DNA from: Spirosoma sp. SC4-14
Lineage (GTDB): Bacteria > Bacteroidota > Bacteroidia > Cytophagales > Spirosomataceae
NCBI RefSeq assembly: GCF_037201965.1
Contig: NZ_CP147518.1
Location: 1,735,001-1,799,000, forward strand
Reading direction: 5' to 3'
DNA length: 64,000 nucleotides
Part shown: positions 18,505 to 27,010 of the stretch, in pieces
Layout of the letters: every line of letters starts with the position of its first letter
Position numbering within the stretch: the stretch's first letter is position 1
Program-made: the position numbers and the translations under genes
The notes under the pieces: model-generated
What the model saw: only the letters and a program-made list of their open reading frames with translations
Database searches by the model: none
What the model was told of the DNA's origin: nothing

Positions 18505-18551
18505 TGGTGGCGCTGCCTATCAGCATATAGCCTTCTCATGCAGCGCCACCA
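18505..18551. terminator. Convergent hairpin between ctlX and the oxidoreductase gene
   Basis: Arms TGGTGGCGCTGC (18505-18516) and its exact complement (18540-18551) flank a 23-nt loop between two convergent stop codons. It can act in both directions. Confidence 0.6.
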
Positions 18552-18559
18552 CAAACTAC

Positions 18560-19582
18560 TCACCTTCCGGCTGATTGATAAATTCGTTCGACAATTTCCT
18601 GTAAAATGGCTCCCTCTTCGGCTGTGCAGACATTGGAGGGTTTACCCTCGCAGGCATCCAGAAAAGCGGCTGTGTTTTTTAACTGAATGTCGTTGTCTTC
18701 CAGATAAGGGAATTGTACATCGGCCAGTTCGCCAGCCAGCTCGGTATGGAGCGAGAATGGAAATAGTTTTACACCACCTTTACTACCAAAAATTTCCAGA
18801 TTACGGTCTTTGTCGGCCTGCGTATTCAATGCAAACGAAGCCGAAAGCATAATAGAGGCTTTGCCTGGAAAAGATAGATAGGCCATCGTTGCATCTTCTA
18901 CTTCAAATGTTTCGGGCTTCCACGAACCCATTAGTCCTTTTCCGCCGGTTTTGCCAATAAAATCATAGGCATTTCCCAAAACCTGATCGGGAGTAGGGTA
19001 GTCGAGCGCACAGAGAGCCAGATCGAGTACATGCACACCCAGATCCATCAGTGCACCGCCACCCTGCATGGCTTTGTTAGTAAAATAGCCCCAGCCCGGA
19101 ATGCCACGCCGACGCAGAAAATGAGCTTTAATATGGTAAATGTCGCCTAGTAAACCACTGGTTTTGCAGCGCATCAGCAATGCCCATTCACTGGTTTGGC
19201 GAAGCTGGAAATTATAGGCCAGCACCAACCCCTTTTGGGCAGCTAACCTGGCCATGTCGCGGGCCTGTTGTGCATTGATGGCAGGGGGTTTTTCGCAGAA
19301 TACATGGCTACCATGCTCCAGCGCTTCCATTGTTTGCGGATAATGCAGATTGTTGGGTGTACAGATAACAACAACGTCGGGGGCGCACTGCTGGTAGAGT
19401 TCGTTCGTACTGGCAAATGCATGGGCAATGCCGTGTTTATCGGCCAGAGCGCGGGCTTTGGCCTGGTCGCGGCTGCAAACGGCTACTACATCGACGCGGT
19501 CGGGTTGTTGTTTAAGGGCCGGAATGTGATTGGTATCGGCAATATTGCCACCACCAATGATGGCTGCTTTAAGTTGGGTCAT
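18560..19582 (-). CDS. Gfo/Idh/MocA family oxidoreductase
   Basis: The 340-residue NAD(P)-dependent oxidoreductase has an N-terminal Rossmann motif IIGGGNIA (residues 8-15) and the family EKP motif (97-99, lysine contacting cofactor and substrate), followed by a mixed alpha/beta C-terminal domain with GALMDLGVHVLDLA. Substrates of this family are usually sugars, inositols or their derivatives, and nothing here narrows the choice. The gene is divergent from glycerate kinase across 183 bp, so shared regulation is possible but not shown. Confidence 0.88.
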   Translation of the reverse strand: MTQLKAAIIGGGNIADTNHIPALKQQPDRVDVVAVCSRDQAKARALADKHGIAHAFASTNELYQQCAPDVVVICTPNNLHYPQTMEALEHGSHVFCEKPPAINAQQARDMARLAAQKGLVLAYNFQLRQTSEWALLMRCKTSGLLGDIYHIKAHFLRRRGIPGWGYFTNKAMQGGGALMDLGVHVLDLALCALDYPTPDQVLGNAYDFIGKTGGKGLMGSWKPETFEVEDATMAYLSFPGKASIMLSASFALNTQADKDRNLEIFGSKGGVKLFPFSLHTELAGELADVQFPYLEDNDIQLKNTAAFLDACEGKPSNVCTAEEGAILQEIVERIYQSAGR

Positions 19583-19765
19583 GCCGTAAAGAAACTAAAA
19601 GTAGGTGGATTGTGAATGTTGATTGTCGTTGCCTGGTTTCCTTTAGAAGGAAAGGTTCGGAGAACTATTTACCGGATAAATCGGGAAAAGTACGGAAGAA
19701 ACCCTACCATATATACTGCTTTGCCCGGCAGTTTGGCTACTTTGGTCGTCGATTAATTTGTAGGT

Positions 19766-20884
19766 ATGAAAATTTTACTGGCACCCGATAAGTTTAAAGG
19801 ATCGCTGACGGCCAAGGACGTTTGCAACGCTATGACAGAAGGTATTCGTCTGGCAAATCCGGCAGCTACTGTTTTGGCTATTCCGATGGCCGACGGGGGC
19901 GAAGGAACCGCCGACGTTCTTACGCAGGCTACCGGAGGAACCTGGAAAACGGTTGTTGTACAAGATCCCATCGGTCGGCCAATTGAAGCCGGATACGGCA
20001 TTTCGGGCGACGGTTCAACGGCCTTCATCGAAATGGCGCAGGCATCGGGCTTGCGTTTGCTAACGCCGTCGGAATATGATCCCTTCCAGACGAATACTTT
20101 CGGAACCGGCGAACTAATCGTTGATGCGGTTCGGGCGGGTGTAAAGCATATCGTTCTGGGCATTGGTGGAAGTGCTACCAACGATGCCGGTACTGGCATG
20201 GCGGCTGCACTCGGCTGGCGATTTCTGAACGAGGTGGGCCAGGAAATGCGGCCATGTGGCGGAAAGATGGCTCAGATTCATACAATAGTTCCGCCCGAAA
20301 ACAACCTGCCCGTAACAGTTGATGTTGCCTGCGACGTAACCAATCCACTTACAGGAACACAGGGAGCCAGTTATATCTATGGTCCACAAAAAGGGGCTAA
20401 ACTCGCAGATCTTCCTATTCTGGATGCGGGTATGAGCCATTGGGCTACGCTGGTGAACGAACAGTTTGCGGTCGATCTGCCAGATGTGCCGGGAGCCGGA
20501 GCTGCTGGTGGATTAGGGGCCGGAGCGCTGTTGTTTTTACGGGCAAAACTAACCGAAGGGGTTGGGCTGATTATCCAACATACTCATTTGGCCGAAAAAA
20601 TGACCGGCGTCGATCTGGTTCTGACCGGTGAAGGGCGCATTGATAAGCAGACATTGCAGGGAAAACTCATTGCCGGAATAGCCCGATTAGCCCAGGAACA
20701 GCGGATTCCGGTAGTCGCTTTGTGTGGATCGCTGCAACTTAATCCGCATGAACTCGATGCGCTGGGGTTAACCAGCGCGTTTTCAATTGTGCCCGGCCCT
20801 ATCGATTTAGAGGATGCACTGACAAACGCGGCTGACTATTTAAAACGAACCACTTTTCAGCTAATGCGCCTGATGCGCACCTGA
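19766..20884 (+). CDS. Glycerate kinase (GlxK/GarK family)
   Basis: The 372-residue protein phosphorylates D-glycerate with ATP, feeding glyoxylate or sugar-acid breakdown into glycolysis. It has the family hallmarks APDKFKGSLTA at the N-terminus, IPMADGGEGTADVL, a VLGIGGSATNDAGTG glycine-rich loop and LTGEGRIDKQT near residue 295. Length is normal for PF02595. Whether the product is 2- or 3-phosphoglycerate cannot be decided by eye. Confidence 0.92.
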   Translation: MKILLAPDKFKGSLTAKDVCNAMTEGIRLANPAATVLAIPMADGGEGTADVLTQATGGTWKTVVVQDPIGRPIEAGYGISGDGSTAFIEMAQASGLRLLTPSEYDPFQTNTFGTGELIVDAVRAGVKHIVLGIGGSATNDAGTGMAAALGWRFLNEVGQEMRPCGGKMAQIHTIVPPENNLPVTVDVACDVTNPLTGTQGASYIYGPQKGAKLADLPILDAGMSHWATLVNEQFAVDLPDVPGAGAAGGLGAGALLFLRAKLTEGVGLIIQHTHLAEKMTGVDLVLTGEGRIDKQTLQGKLIAGIARLAQEQRIPVVALCGSLQLNPHELDALGLTSAFSIVPGPIDLEDALTNAADYLKRTTFQLMRLMRT

Positions 20885-20919
20885 CAAAGGCACCAATTAT
20901 TTCCCAGTTTAGCGAGTTA

Positions 20920-21417
20920 TTGACTGTAATTGGCCTTCTGTGCATTCTGACTGGTTGTCTCTGTGGTTGGGTAGTACTTTTGGTTATCCGGAAAAGAGTA
21001 AGCATAAGCACCCGGCTTAACCGTAAACAACCTACGATTGAATCCGTACTGACAATGGCAAACGAAAAAACAGTTATCGACGAATGGTCGGTTCGAGACC
21101 TTGAAGACAACTCGTCCCTGAATATTACTGTAATGAGTTGCACTGAACTTGGCAACCAGTCGTTGCCCGGTTTGCAGGTCTATTATATGGGGCACATCAT
21201 TAACTACGAACCGCTGGCGGCCGAGCGTTGGGCCTATCAGGCATCCAAAGCGGGGGTAACCGATTATTTGCTTGAAGATCTGTCATGGATGGTCCATGCC
21301 GATCAGTTTGTTAAGGTCTATTTTGTTGTTGGTGCGCCCCTGAAAGCGCGTGTCGATGTGAAAACACGAAGCTCAAAAGTAATGTCAAAAAGCTACGAAC
21401 TGCCGTTTGAGGTATGA
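20920..21417 (+). CDS. Hypothetical membrane-anchored protein
   Basis: The open frame has one strong hydrophobic segment at its start (VIGLLCILTGC and GWVVLLVI) followed by a basic RKR stop-transfer and a soluble domain of about 135 residues. I do not recognise the family. The first usable start is a TTG at 20920, 35 bp after glycerate kinase; the frame is open further upstream into the end of that gene without an ATG, so the true start is uncertain. The soluble part contains a repeated pattern of aromatic and acidic residues but no known motif. Confidence 0.6.
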   Translation: MTVIGLLCILTGCLCGWVVLLVIRKRVSISTRLNRKQPTIESVLTMANEKTVIDEWSVRDLEDNSSLNITVMSCTELGNQSLPGLQVYYMGHIINYEPLAAERWAYQASKAGVTDYLLEDLSWMVHADQFVKVYFVVGAPLKARVDVKTRSSKVMSKSYELPFEV

Positions 21418-21424
21418 TTGGGAC

Positions 21425-22201
21425 TTAAACAAAATTACCCGCAATGGTAAAGACCGGAGTTTCCTCAAAACGCGACGCAACAATTACTTCTGTGTTGTGG
21501 GCGTGAGCCGTAAACAGGTCGTGGGTGAGTTGAGGGCTATTGTTATCTTTCGATAGGTGCGACAACAAAATGTGACTCATGAATGACGGCTTATATCCCT
21601 TAAACAGATCCAGTGCCTGTTGATTGGAAAGGTGCCCATGGCCACCCCGAATCCGACGTTTCAGATAGTAGGGATAGCTGCCCTTTTCCAGCATATCATC
21701 GTCATAATTAGCTTCCAGAAACGCAGCGTGGCATTGACTAAAATGATGAATCACGTTTTTGCAGGGGCTACCAATATCCGTAAACACACCTACCCTGGTG
21801 CCCTCACAGTCGATGACAAAGCTGTGTGGGTCGGAGGCATCGTGCAGTTTGGGGAATGCCGTAATAGTAAGAGCGCCAATTTGAACGGGTTCGAAGCTGC
21901 GTAGCTGGTGGGTCGGAAAACTCTGATACGGCAACCGCGACTGCTGCAACGTTCGGGGAGTAATATAAACAGGCCACTGGTGCTTTCGGGCCAGTTGCGG
22001 TATGCCTCTGATATGATCGGTATGTTCGTGAGAAACGAAAATGGCTTTTATGGTATGAAGCGATAAACCCAGTCGATGGATTCGCTTTTCGGTTTCCCGG
22101 CAGGAAATACCCGCATCGATCAGTACGGCTTCCTGCTCATTGCCAACGTAATAACAATTGCCGTTGCTCCCCGAATTTAATGACGTAATATAAAGTGGCA
22201 T
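21425..22201 (-). CDS. MBL-fold metallo-hydrolase (YycJ/WalJ-like)
   Basis: The 258-residue protein shows the metallo-beta-lactamase zinc motif HEHTDH (residues 58-63), a preceding VLIDAGISC strand, and later metal ligands in FPKLHDA and GVFTDIG. The SLNSGSNGNCYYV start is characteristic of the YycJ/WalJ group of small MBL hydrolases, some of which are nucleases linked to replication or repair. The gene converges on the hypothetical membrane gene with 7 bp between stops. The exact substrate is unknown. Confidence 0.85.
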   Translation of the reverse strand: MPLYITSLNSGSNGNCYYVGNEQEAVLIDAGISCRETEKRIHRLGLSLHTIKAIFVSHEHTDHIRGIPQLARKHQWPVYITPRTLQQSRLPYQSFPTHQLRSFEPVQIGALTITAFPKLHDASDPHSFVIDCEGTRVGVFTDIGSPCKNVIHHFSQCHAAFLEANYDDDMLEKGSYPYYLKRRIRGGHGHLSNQQALDLFKGYKPSFMSHILLSHLSKDNNSPQLTHDLFTAHAHNTEVIVASRFEETPVFTIAGNFV

Positions 22202-22363
22202 ATCAACTGCAAAGTAACGATTTTCCTCCGATTATTGAGGAATCGGAAACGGTTTGCAGAGATGACACTGGACTTCCCCAGAGTGTTATTGTTGCCGCTT
22301 GCTTTATATGGACTGGAAGATTGGAAGTTGTTCGGACGGAAGAGTAAAATATTTTTTTTTGAT

Positions 22364-22380
22364 TTTGTTTGCACATACAA
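22364..22380 (-). promoter_or_regulatory. Candidate MarR-box upstream of marR
   Basis: Read on the minus strand the element is TTGTATGTGCAAACAAA. A near copy in the opposite orientation lies at 22906-22922 in front of the next gene (15 of 17 positions identical). It overlaps the TTTG -33 region of the marR promoter, which fits autorepression. Confidence 0.5.
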
Positions 22381-22399
22381 ATATCAGTTATTACTTTTG
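22368..22399 (+). promoter_or_regulatory. Promoter of the marR-type gene
   Basis: TTTG at 22368-22371 and TACTTTTG at 22392-22399 match the Bacteroidota -33/-7 pattern with a 20-bp spacer. This fixes the start of the gene at the ATG at 22424, not at upstream in-frame codons. Confidence 0.65.
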
Positions 22400-22423
22400 T
22401 TTCATCAACCTGAAAGAGCTATT

Positions 22424-22888
22424 ATGAATGCAGAAACTAGTGTAACAGTACGGGATACTGGAGCCGAAACGCGCTTTAGTGCCTGCCTACTGTTTTCAGC
22501 GAATGCACTGTCCCGGGCAATTACGGCCATCGGTGATGACGAGTTCGGACGGTTTGGGTTGTGCTACTCTCACGCTTATCTGTTATGTGAGGTGGTCGAT
22601 CAGCCAGGAATAACCCCTTCGCAGTTGAGCGAAACATTATATCTGACACCATCGACCATTACCCGACTGGTGGAAAAACTGGAACAGAAACAACTGGTCC
22701 GGCGCGAATCGGAAGGAAAGAAAACACTGATTTACCCCACTCCCGAGGGCGAAGCACTGCAACCCGCAGTGGCTCAGGCCTGGAACCGAGTGGGTGAACG
22801 ATACTCGAAAGCCATTGGCGAAGCTGATGTATGCCAGCTAACCCAGCAGATTTTTAAGGCAACCCAGGCACTGGGCGACGGCCTCTAA
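22424..22888 (+). CDS. MarR family transcriptional regulator
   Basis: The 154-residue protein has a dimerisation helix region at both ends, a winged helix-turn-helix at about 64-106 (ITPSQLSETLYLTPSTITRL then the wing RRESEGKKTLIY). In-frame sequence upstream contains a poly-T tract and the promoter, so the ATG at 22424 is chosen. MarR proteins usually repress nearby genes and release DNA on binding phenolic ligands or on thiol oxidation; Cys21, Cys47 and Cys55 are available but no role is shown. The paired boxes before this gene and before the gene at 22943 suggest that it controls both. Confidence 0.88.
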   Translation: MNAETSVTVRDTGAETRFSACLLFSANALSRAITAIGDDEFGRFGLCYSHAYLLCEVVDQPGITPSQLSETLYLTPSTITRLVEKLEQKQLVRRESEGKKTLIYPTPEGEALQPAVAQAWNRVGERYSKAIGEADVCQLTQQIFKATQALGDGL

Positions 22889-22905
22889 TGTTTTTGCAGA
22901 CTTTA

Positions 22906-22922
22906 TTGTATGCGCAAGCAAA
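22906..22922 (+). promoter_or_regulatory. Second candidate MarR-box
   Basis: TTGTATGCGCAAGCAAA lies between the marR-type gene and the 69-residue gene, 20 bp before the latter. It is an inverted-orientation copy of the box at 22364-22380. Confidence 0.5.
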
Positions 22923-22942
22923 CTAATTAACTACTGACCGCT

Positions 22943-23152
22943 ATGAAAACTGACAACGAAACCATAGGACTACTGGTTGGCAAAGGAGATGCCACGACGA
23001 AAGACATTTGCCGGTCATTAGCTAAGGAGGGCATTACGGCACTTGTAAAGCAAAAAGAAACCATCTTGACCGAAACCGACGAGCCGCCAAAGCAGTGGTC
23101 GGGGCAACCGGGGAAAGATCTCTTTTTTAATGGATGGAAGCTGCTCTTTTGA
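22943..23152 (+). CDS. Small hypothetical protein, probable MarR target
   Basis: The 69-residue soluble protein is not recognised. Its first half (GLLVGKGDATTKDICRSLAK) resembles the beginning of a Rossmann strand-turn-helix of short-chain dehydrogenases, but there is no TGxxxGxG and the rest is absent, so this may be chance. It follows the marR-type gene by 54 bp, has a MarR-box in front and two terminators behind, which argues that it is a real, separately ended unit. Confidence 0.6.
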   Translation: MKTDNETIGLLVGKGDATTKDICRSLAKEGITALVKQKETILTETDEPPKQWSGQPGKDLFFNGWKLLF

Positions 23153-23167
23153 GGCATGAAGTAGGCT

Positions 23168-23203
23168 GTTAGCAGTAGATTTGTTTATCTACTGCTAACT
23201 TTT
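23168..23203 (+). terminator. Rho-independent terminator
   Basis: A perfect 12-bp stem (GTTAGCAGTAGA at 23168-23179 and its complement at 23188-23199) with an 8-nt loop is followed by TTTT, 15 bp after the 69-residue gene. Confidence 0.85.
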
Positions 23204-23220
23204 CTGCATCTGCCATGTCA

Positions 23221-23250
23221 ACGGGAACCCTACATAGGGTTCCCGTTTTG
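23221..23250 (+). terminator. Second tandem terminator
   Basis: ACGGGAACCC and GGGTTCCCGT form a 10-bp stem with a 6-nt loop followed by TTTTGTTT. It backs up the terminator just before it. Confidence 0.75.
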
Positions 23251-23425
23251 TTTGGAATCGGCCGGGCAAAGCTATAGCTGGTTACTTTCAGTAAGATCCT
23301 GTTGTCTGGATAGCACATTTAGGAAAATAGTTGCATCTTTCGTTAACATTATAGCATCGATTTAACGACCACAGAGAACTGTCTGAAGTAGCGATTTGAG
23401 GACAGTTCCTTAACTTTTTCTACAT

Positions 23426-24151
23426 ATGAAAACGCTTGTTGCCAGTTTACTTGTGTGTATACTATGCTGTAGTAGCCTGATTGCCAATGCGCAGGACGGC
23501 GGTATTGTTGGAAATGGCCAGATGGTGACGCAGCAACGAACCATCGGTAGTTTTCATAAGCTAACCGTGCGGGTTGGGATGCGTGTTCGAATTGCGGCTG
23601 GAAATGCCAGTCAGGCCGAACTGGAAGGCGAAAGTAATGTACTGCCGCATGTAGTGACTCAGGTGAAAAATGGTGAACTGACGGTCATGCTGAATGAAAA
23701 CACCCATTTTAAAAATACCAAAGGTGTAACCGTAACGATTCATGTGCCGCAACTCGACCAGATTATAGTGAGCACTGGCTGTTCGGTTAATTCCGATCGG
23801 CCCATTCTGGCTACCAACCTCACCGCAACTGTTGAAACGGGTAGCAGCCTGACTGCACCGGTTACGGCCAAAAGCCTGAAATTGACCGTGCGCGAAGGCT
23901 CGAAGGCAAGTCTTCAGGGCACGGTTGCCGATGCCACCATTCGGATGTCGGGGGCGGGAAAACTGGATGCCGATAAGCTGACAATTGAACGGGCTGATAT
24001 AAAAATAGACGGCGCTAGTCAGGCGAATGTGCATGTGACCAAAACATTGGCAGCAACCGCCGATGGTGTCAGTTCAATTACTTACTCGGGAAATCCTGCC
24101 GTTACAACCAAAGAGGCTACCGGCTTATCGAAAATACGCCAGCGAAGCTAA
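23426..24151 (+). CDS. DUF2807 (GIN domain) secreted protein
   Basis: The 241-residue protein has a signal peptide (cleavage near ANAQ, residue 23) and a right-handed repeat fold typical of DUF2807/PF10988, the head domain called GIN or putative autotransporter adhesin. Conserved phrases include FHKLTVRVGMRVRI, a middle VTIHVPQLDQIIVSTG, and repeating strand-turn units to the end (ADKLTIERADIKIDGAS). The role is unknown. It probably sits in the periplasm or on the surface. It is monocistronic or leads into the SDR gene 57 bp later. Confidence 0.85.
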   Translation: MKTLVASLLVCILCCSSLIANAQDGGIVGNGQMVTQQRTIGSFHKLTVRVGMRVRIAAGNASQAELEGESNVLPHVVTQVKNGELTVMLNENTHFKNTKGVTVTIHVPQLDQIIVSTGCSVNSDRPILATNLTATVETGSSLTAPVTAKSLKLTVREGSKASLQGTVADATIRMSGAGKLDADKLTIERADIKIDGASQANVHVTKTLAATADGVSSITYSGNPAVTTKEATGLSKIRQRS

Positions 24152-24208
24152 ACAAAATGCATCACCTACGACTTAGTAAGTGAACAACTACTAAGCCGTA
24201 TCTAGTTT

Positions 24209-25057
24209 ATGGGAATCAAAACTGCATTGATAACAGGAGCAAATGCGGGGTTAGGTTTAACAACAGCCAAAGCACTGGCTCAGCGATCGTTCGATCTGAT
24301 TCTTCTGTGCCGTAATGAGCAGAAAGGCCTTCTGGCGCAGGCCGAAGTTCGGAAAGCCAATCCGGCTGTTCGGGTCGACGTGATAACGGCAGATCTGGCC
24401 GATGGTAATTCGGTTCGCGAAGCTGCCCAAAAAATTAATAGAAACTACAAGCGGCTCGACGTGCTGATCAACAATGCTGGTTACACACCAGCCTCAATTG
24501 AGTTTACTGCCGATGGCATCGAAAAGTCGTTCTATGCCAGTCATATCGGACATTTCATTCTGACGTATCACCTGCTCGATCTACTGAAAAAAACGGCCAG
24601 GGAAACGGGCGACGTACGCATCATCAGCCTATCGTCGGCTGCCCATGCCTTTGGCCGGAAAGCACGTTTTTTTCGACATATCGATTCCATTTCGTCGTGG
24701 TCGGCCTATGGCGACGATAAGCTGGCTAATCTGCTGTTTGCGAAAGCAGCCGCTAAAAAGCTGGCAGGTACGGGCATTACGGCCTATTCTGTCCATCCGG
24801 GAGCCGTTCGCACAAACTTTGCCAGCGATATGTCGGGCTTTGGTAGCCAGTTGTTTAAACTGGCCAGAACCTTTATGCGTACGCCCGAAAAAGGAGCCCA
24901 GACCTCGATATTTCTGGCTTCGGCTCCCCTTAAAGCGATCGGTGAGCAAAACAATGGTGGCTACTTTGCCGATAGCCGTCCGAAATCTCCTTCCAATCGC
25001 GACGCAACCGACGCCAATGCCGACTGGCTATGGGAAAAGAGTCTGGCATTTGTATAG
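24209..25057 (+). CDS. Short-chain dehydrogenase, retinol-dehydrogenase-like
   Basis: The 282-residue NAD(P)H-dependent oxidoreductase has TGANAGLG (9-16), NNAG (88-91), the catalytic SLSSAAH serine region and Tyr167/Lys171 in AYGDDK. NAAG-type spacing and the PGAVRTNF loop resemble retinol dehydrogenase and WW-domain oxidoreductase-like SDRs. The substrate is unknown. It ends against a terminator convergent with the outer-membrane protein gene. Confidence 0.85.
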   Translation: MGIKTALITGANAGLGLTTAKALAQRSFDLILLCRNEQKGLLAQAEVRKANPAVRVDVITADLADGNSVREAAQKINRNYKRLDVLINNAGYTPASIEFTADGIEKSFYASHIGHFILTYHLLDLLKKTARETGDVRIISLSSAAHAFGRKARFFRHIDSISSWSAYGDDKLANLLFAKAAAKKLAGTGITAYSVHPGAVRTNFASDMSGFGSQLFKLARTFMRTPEKGAQTSIFLASAPLKAIGEQNNGGYFADSRPKSPSNRDATDANADWLWEKSLAFV

Positions 25058-25128
25058 ACTATTTGTCGTTGGTTGATTGGTCATAAGCATGCTTCTTCTC
25101 AATGACTAATCAACCGATTGACTACAAA

Positions 25129-25157
25129 AATGGCGGTGCCCAGAAGCCACCGCCATT
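25129..25157. terminator. Convergent terminator
   Basis: AATGGCGGTG (25129-25138) and CACCGCCATT (25148-25157) form a 10-bp stem. On the minus strand it is followed by TTTTTG, so it mainly serves the outer-membrane protein gene. Confidence 0.75.
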
Positions 25158-25193
25158 CTAAAACCCACTCTATGAGAAATTAAAAAATGGTGT

Positions 25194-26009
25194 TTAACGT
25201 CTGCCCAGGGGGAAAATGTAGCCGAGTGTTCCCTCTGCCAGAATCGTTTTAGCGTCGGTGCTGAATCCATCGACATCGTTGCCAAGGGCATATAATCCTC
25301 TGGCTTCAATGGTAACATGGCCCGGTCCGGCCTTTATCATGGCTCCAACACCCGCGGCTGCCCCAAAAGCAAATCGGCTGCTGCCGCTGTCTATGTCGCG
25401 CTTAATACCATTCTGACTGATACTGGCCAGATAAGCACCATAAGGGCCTACGTTGACAAAAAAACGGTTGCCCGCAAAAGTGCCTGAGGCTATTTTTAGA
25501 AACAGAGGAACTACAATCTGATCGGACGACGCCTTGAATTTCCCGAAACCGATGTCAGTATTTAGTGTCGTACGGCTGTAATTGATTTCGGGCTGGAACG
25601 ATAATTTTCCTCGGCCAAACTGAAAGACCAGGCCGCCTACAAAACCTACGGTGGGGTCAGTTTGAGCCACTTCCTCCAAAAAGACGGGGTACGTAATACC
25701 GCCCCGCACCCCAATTCGAACAGCCGCACTTTCGGTACTGGATTCCGCTTTTGCCGGAACCGTTGCAACCGTTGCCTCCGTAGCCTGTATTGGGGCCGGG
25801 GATGGCGTTTGGGCCGGTGCCGGTGTAGTTGTTATTGGGGCGGCTGTGGTTGCTGACGTTGGTTTTTTCGTAATTCCATGATATTGATCATATAACTCCT
25901 GCTGGCGGTTGGTTGTTGGTGCCGGGCGAGTTTGTGCCTCACAAATGGCAGGTATTAATAAGCCAAGACTCAGAAGCAGACACACTGGTTTCATTGGTGA
26001 GTAAGTCAT
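25194..26009 (-). CDS. Outer-membrane beta-barrel protein (OMP_b-brl type)
   Basis: The 271-residue protein has a signal peptide (cleavage near CEAQ), a low-complexity Thr/Ala/Pro linker at about 45-90, and then a porin-family barrel of about eight strands starting at VRIGVRGGITYPVF and ending in GTLGYIFPLGRR. An internal ATG five codons in (25994) is an equally good start. Such barrels are common in Bacteroidota and their function is mostly unknown. The gene is divergent from the SDR gene at 26205. Confidence 0.8.
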   Translation of the reverse strand: MTYSPMKPVCLLLSLGLLIPAICEAQTRPAPTTNRQQELYDQYHGITKKPTSATTAAPITTTPAPAQTPSPAPIQATEATVATVPAKAESSTESAAVRIGVRGGITYPVFLEEVAQTDPTVGFVGGLVFQFGRGKLSFQPEINYSRTTLNTDIGFGKFKASSDQIVVPLFLKIASGTFAGNRFFVNVGPYGAYLASISQNGIKRDIDSGSSRFAFGAAAGVGAMIKAGPGHVTIEARGLYALGNDVDGFSTDAKTILAEGTLGYIFPLGRR

Positions 26010-26204
26010 TTAAAGAATCACAAGATTAGTCGGTAAGGTAATAAATCCAGTAACAACTATGAGGAAACGGCAGGCAGCTTGAGCATACGGTTCGTTTTCT
26101 CTAAACATTTTTTGGCTTATTGGAGTAACAGACTGTATAGCGAGTAAAATAGCTAGTGGGGTAGTTGTATCCCAATTTGCTGTTTACCCATCACGTATCC
26201 AATT

Positions 26205-26918
26205 ATGAGAACAGAACATGCACATACGGCGTTGATTACGGGTGCTAACCGGGGAATTGGAAAAGAAATTGCCCGTCAGTTGGCTCAACGTGGTTTTGCC
26301 GTTTTTATTGGTTCACGCGATATGGCCAAAGGCCGCGAAGCCGCTGAAGAATTATGCCAGGCAGGCTACGAAGCCACGTTTATCCATCTCGACGTAACCG
26401 ATCCGGTTAGCATTAAAAATGCCTGCGGTGTTTTTTCACAAAAAGCCGATCATCTGGACGTACTGGTCAATAATGCAGGCATTCTGGAAGATCACGGGGA
26501 AAACATTCTGAAACTTAACCCTGAATTGCTTGACCGCGCTTTGAAATCGAATGTGAGCGGACCGATTATGATTATTCAGGATTTTCTCTGTTTTCTACAG
26601 CAAAGTTCTACGGGCGGACGCATTATCAATGTATCGAGTGGGGCTGGCGCTTTACACGACATGAGTACGTATGCGCCCGCATATAGCATTTCCAAAACAG
26701 CGTTGAATGCAGTAACCCGGCAGTTTGCCGGTGCGCTTCAGGAACATAATATTGCAGTCAACTGTGTCGATCCGGGCTGGGTTCGTACCGATATGGGTGG
26801 AACCGGAGCGAGTAGACCCGTCGAAAAAGGCGCTGAAACCATCGTCTGGCTGGCCACTGAAGCCCCCCATCACGAAACCGGCAAGTTCTGGCACGATAAG
26901 CGCGAAATTGCGTGGTAG
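26205..26918 (+). CDS. Short-chain dehydrogenase (carbonyl-reductase-like)
   Basis: The 237-residue classical SDR has TGANRGIG (12-19), NNAG (89-92), NVSSGAG with the catalytic Ser, and Tyr160/Lys164 in AYSISK. The order and the DPGWVRTDMGG loop match plant-type and bacterial NADPH carbonyl reductases. Substrate unknown. The stop codon is immediately followed by a long palindromic repeat. Confidence 0.88.
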   Translation: MRTEHAHTALITGANRGIGKEIARQLAQRGFAVFIGSRDMAKGREAAEELCQAGYEATFIHLDVTDPVSIKNACGVFSQKADHLDVLVNNAGILEDHGENILKLNPELLDRALKSNVSGPIMIIQDFLCFLQQSSTGGRIINVSSGAGALHDMSTYAPAYSISKTALNAVTRQFAGALQEHNIAVNCVDPGWVRTDMGGTGASRPVEKGAETIVWLATEAPHHETGKFWHDKREIAW

Positions 26919-27010
26919 TCTGAACCGGGATTTTCAGGATTATTCAAAAACGCTTCAACGAAGCGAGCCAATCGCGGAAATCATTTAAATCCTGAAAATC
27001 CCGGTTCAGA
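26919..27010. repeat. Long palindromic REP-like element
   Basis: Perfect 23-bp arms (26919-26941 and 26988-27010, inner ends ATT/AAT) surround a 46-nt loop. The element begins right after the SDR stop codon, and its right arm is coding sequence for the last residues of the subtilase. Its size and position suggest a dispersed REP-like unit that also works as a bidirectional terminator. Confidence 0.75.

Noticed and set aside
22235-22423. N-terminal extension of the MarR protein
   Set aside because: It contains the poly-T stretch, the promoter and the operator; family alignment starts at the ATG at 22424.
22943-23152. Reading the 69-residue protein as a truncated short-chain dehydrogenase
   Set aside because: There is no TGxxxGxG motif and no downstream remnant of the family.
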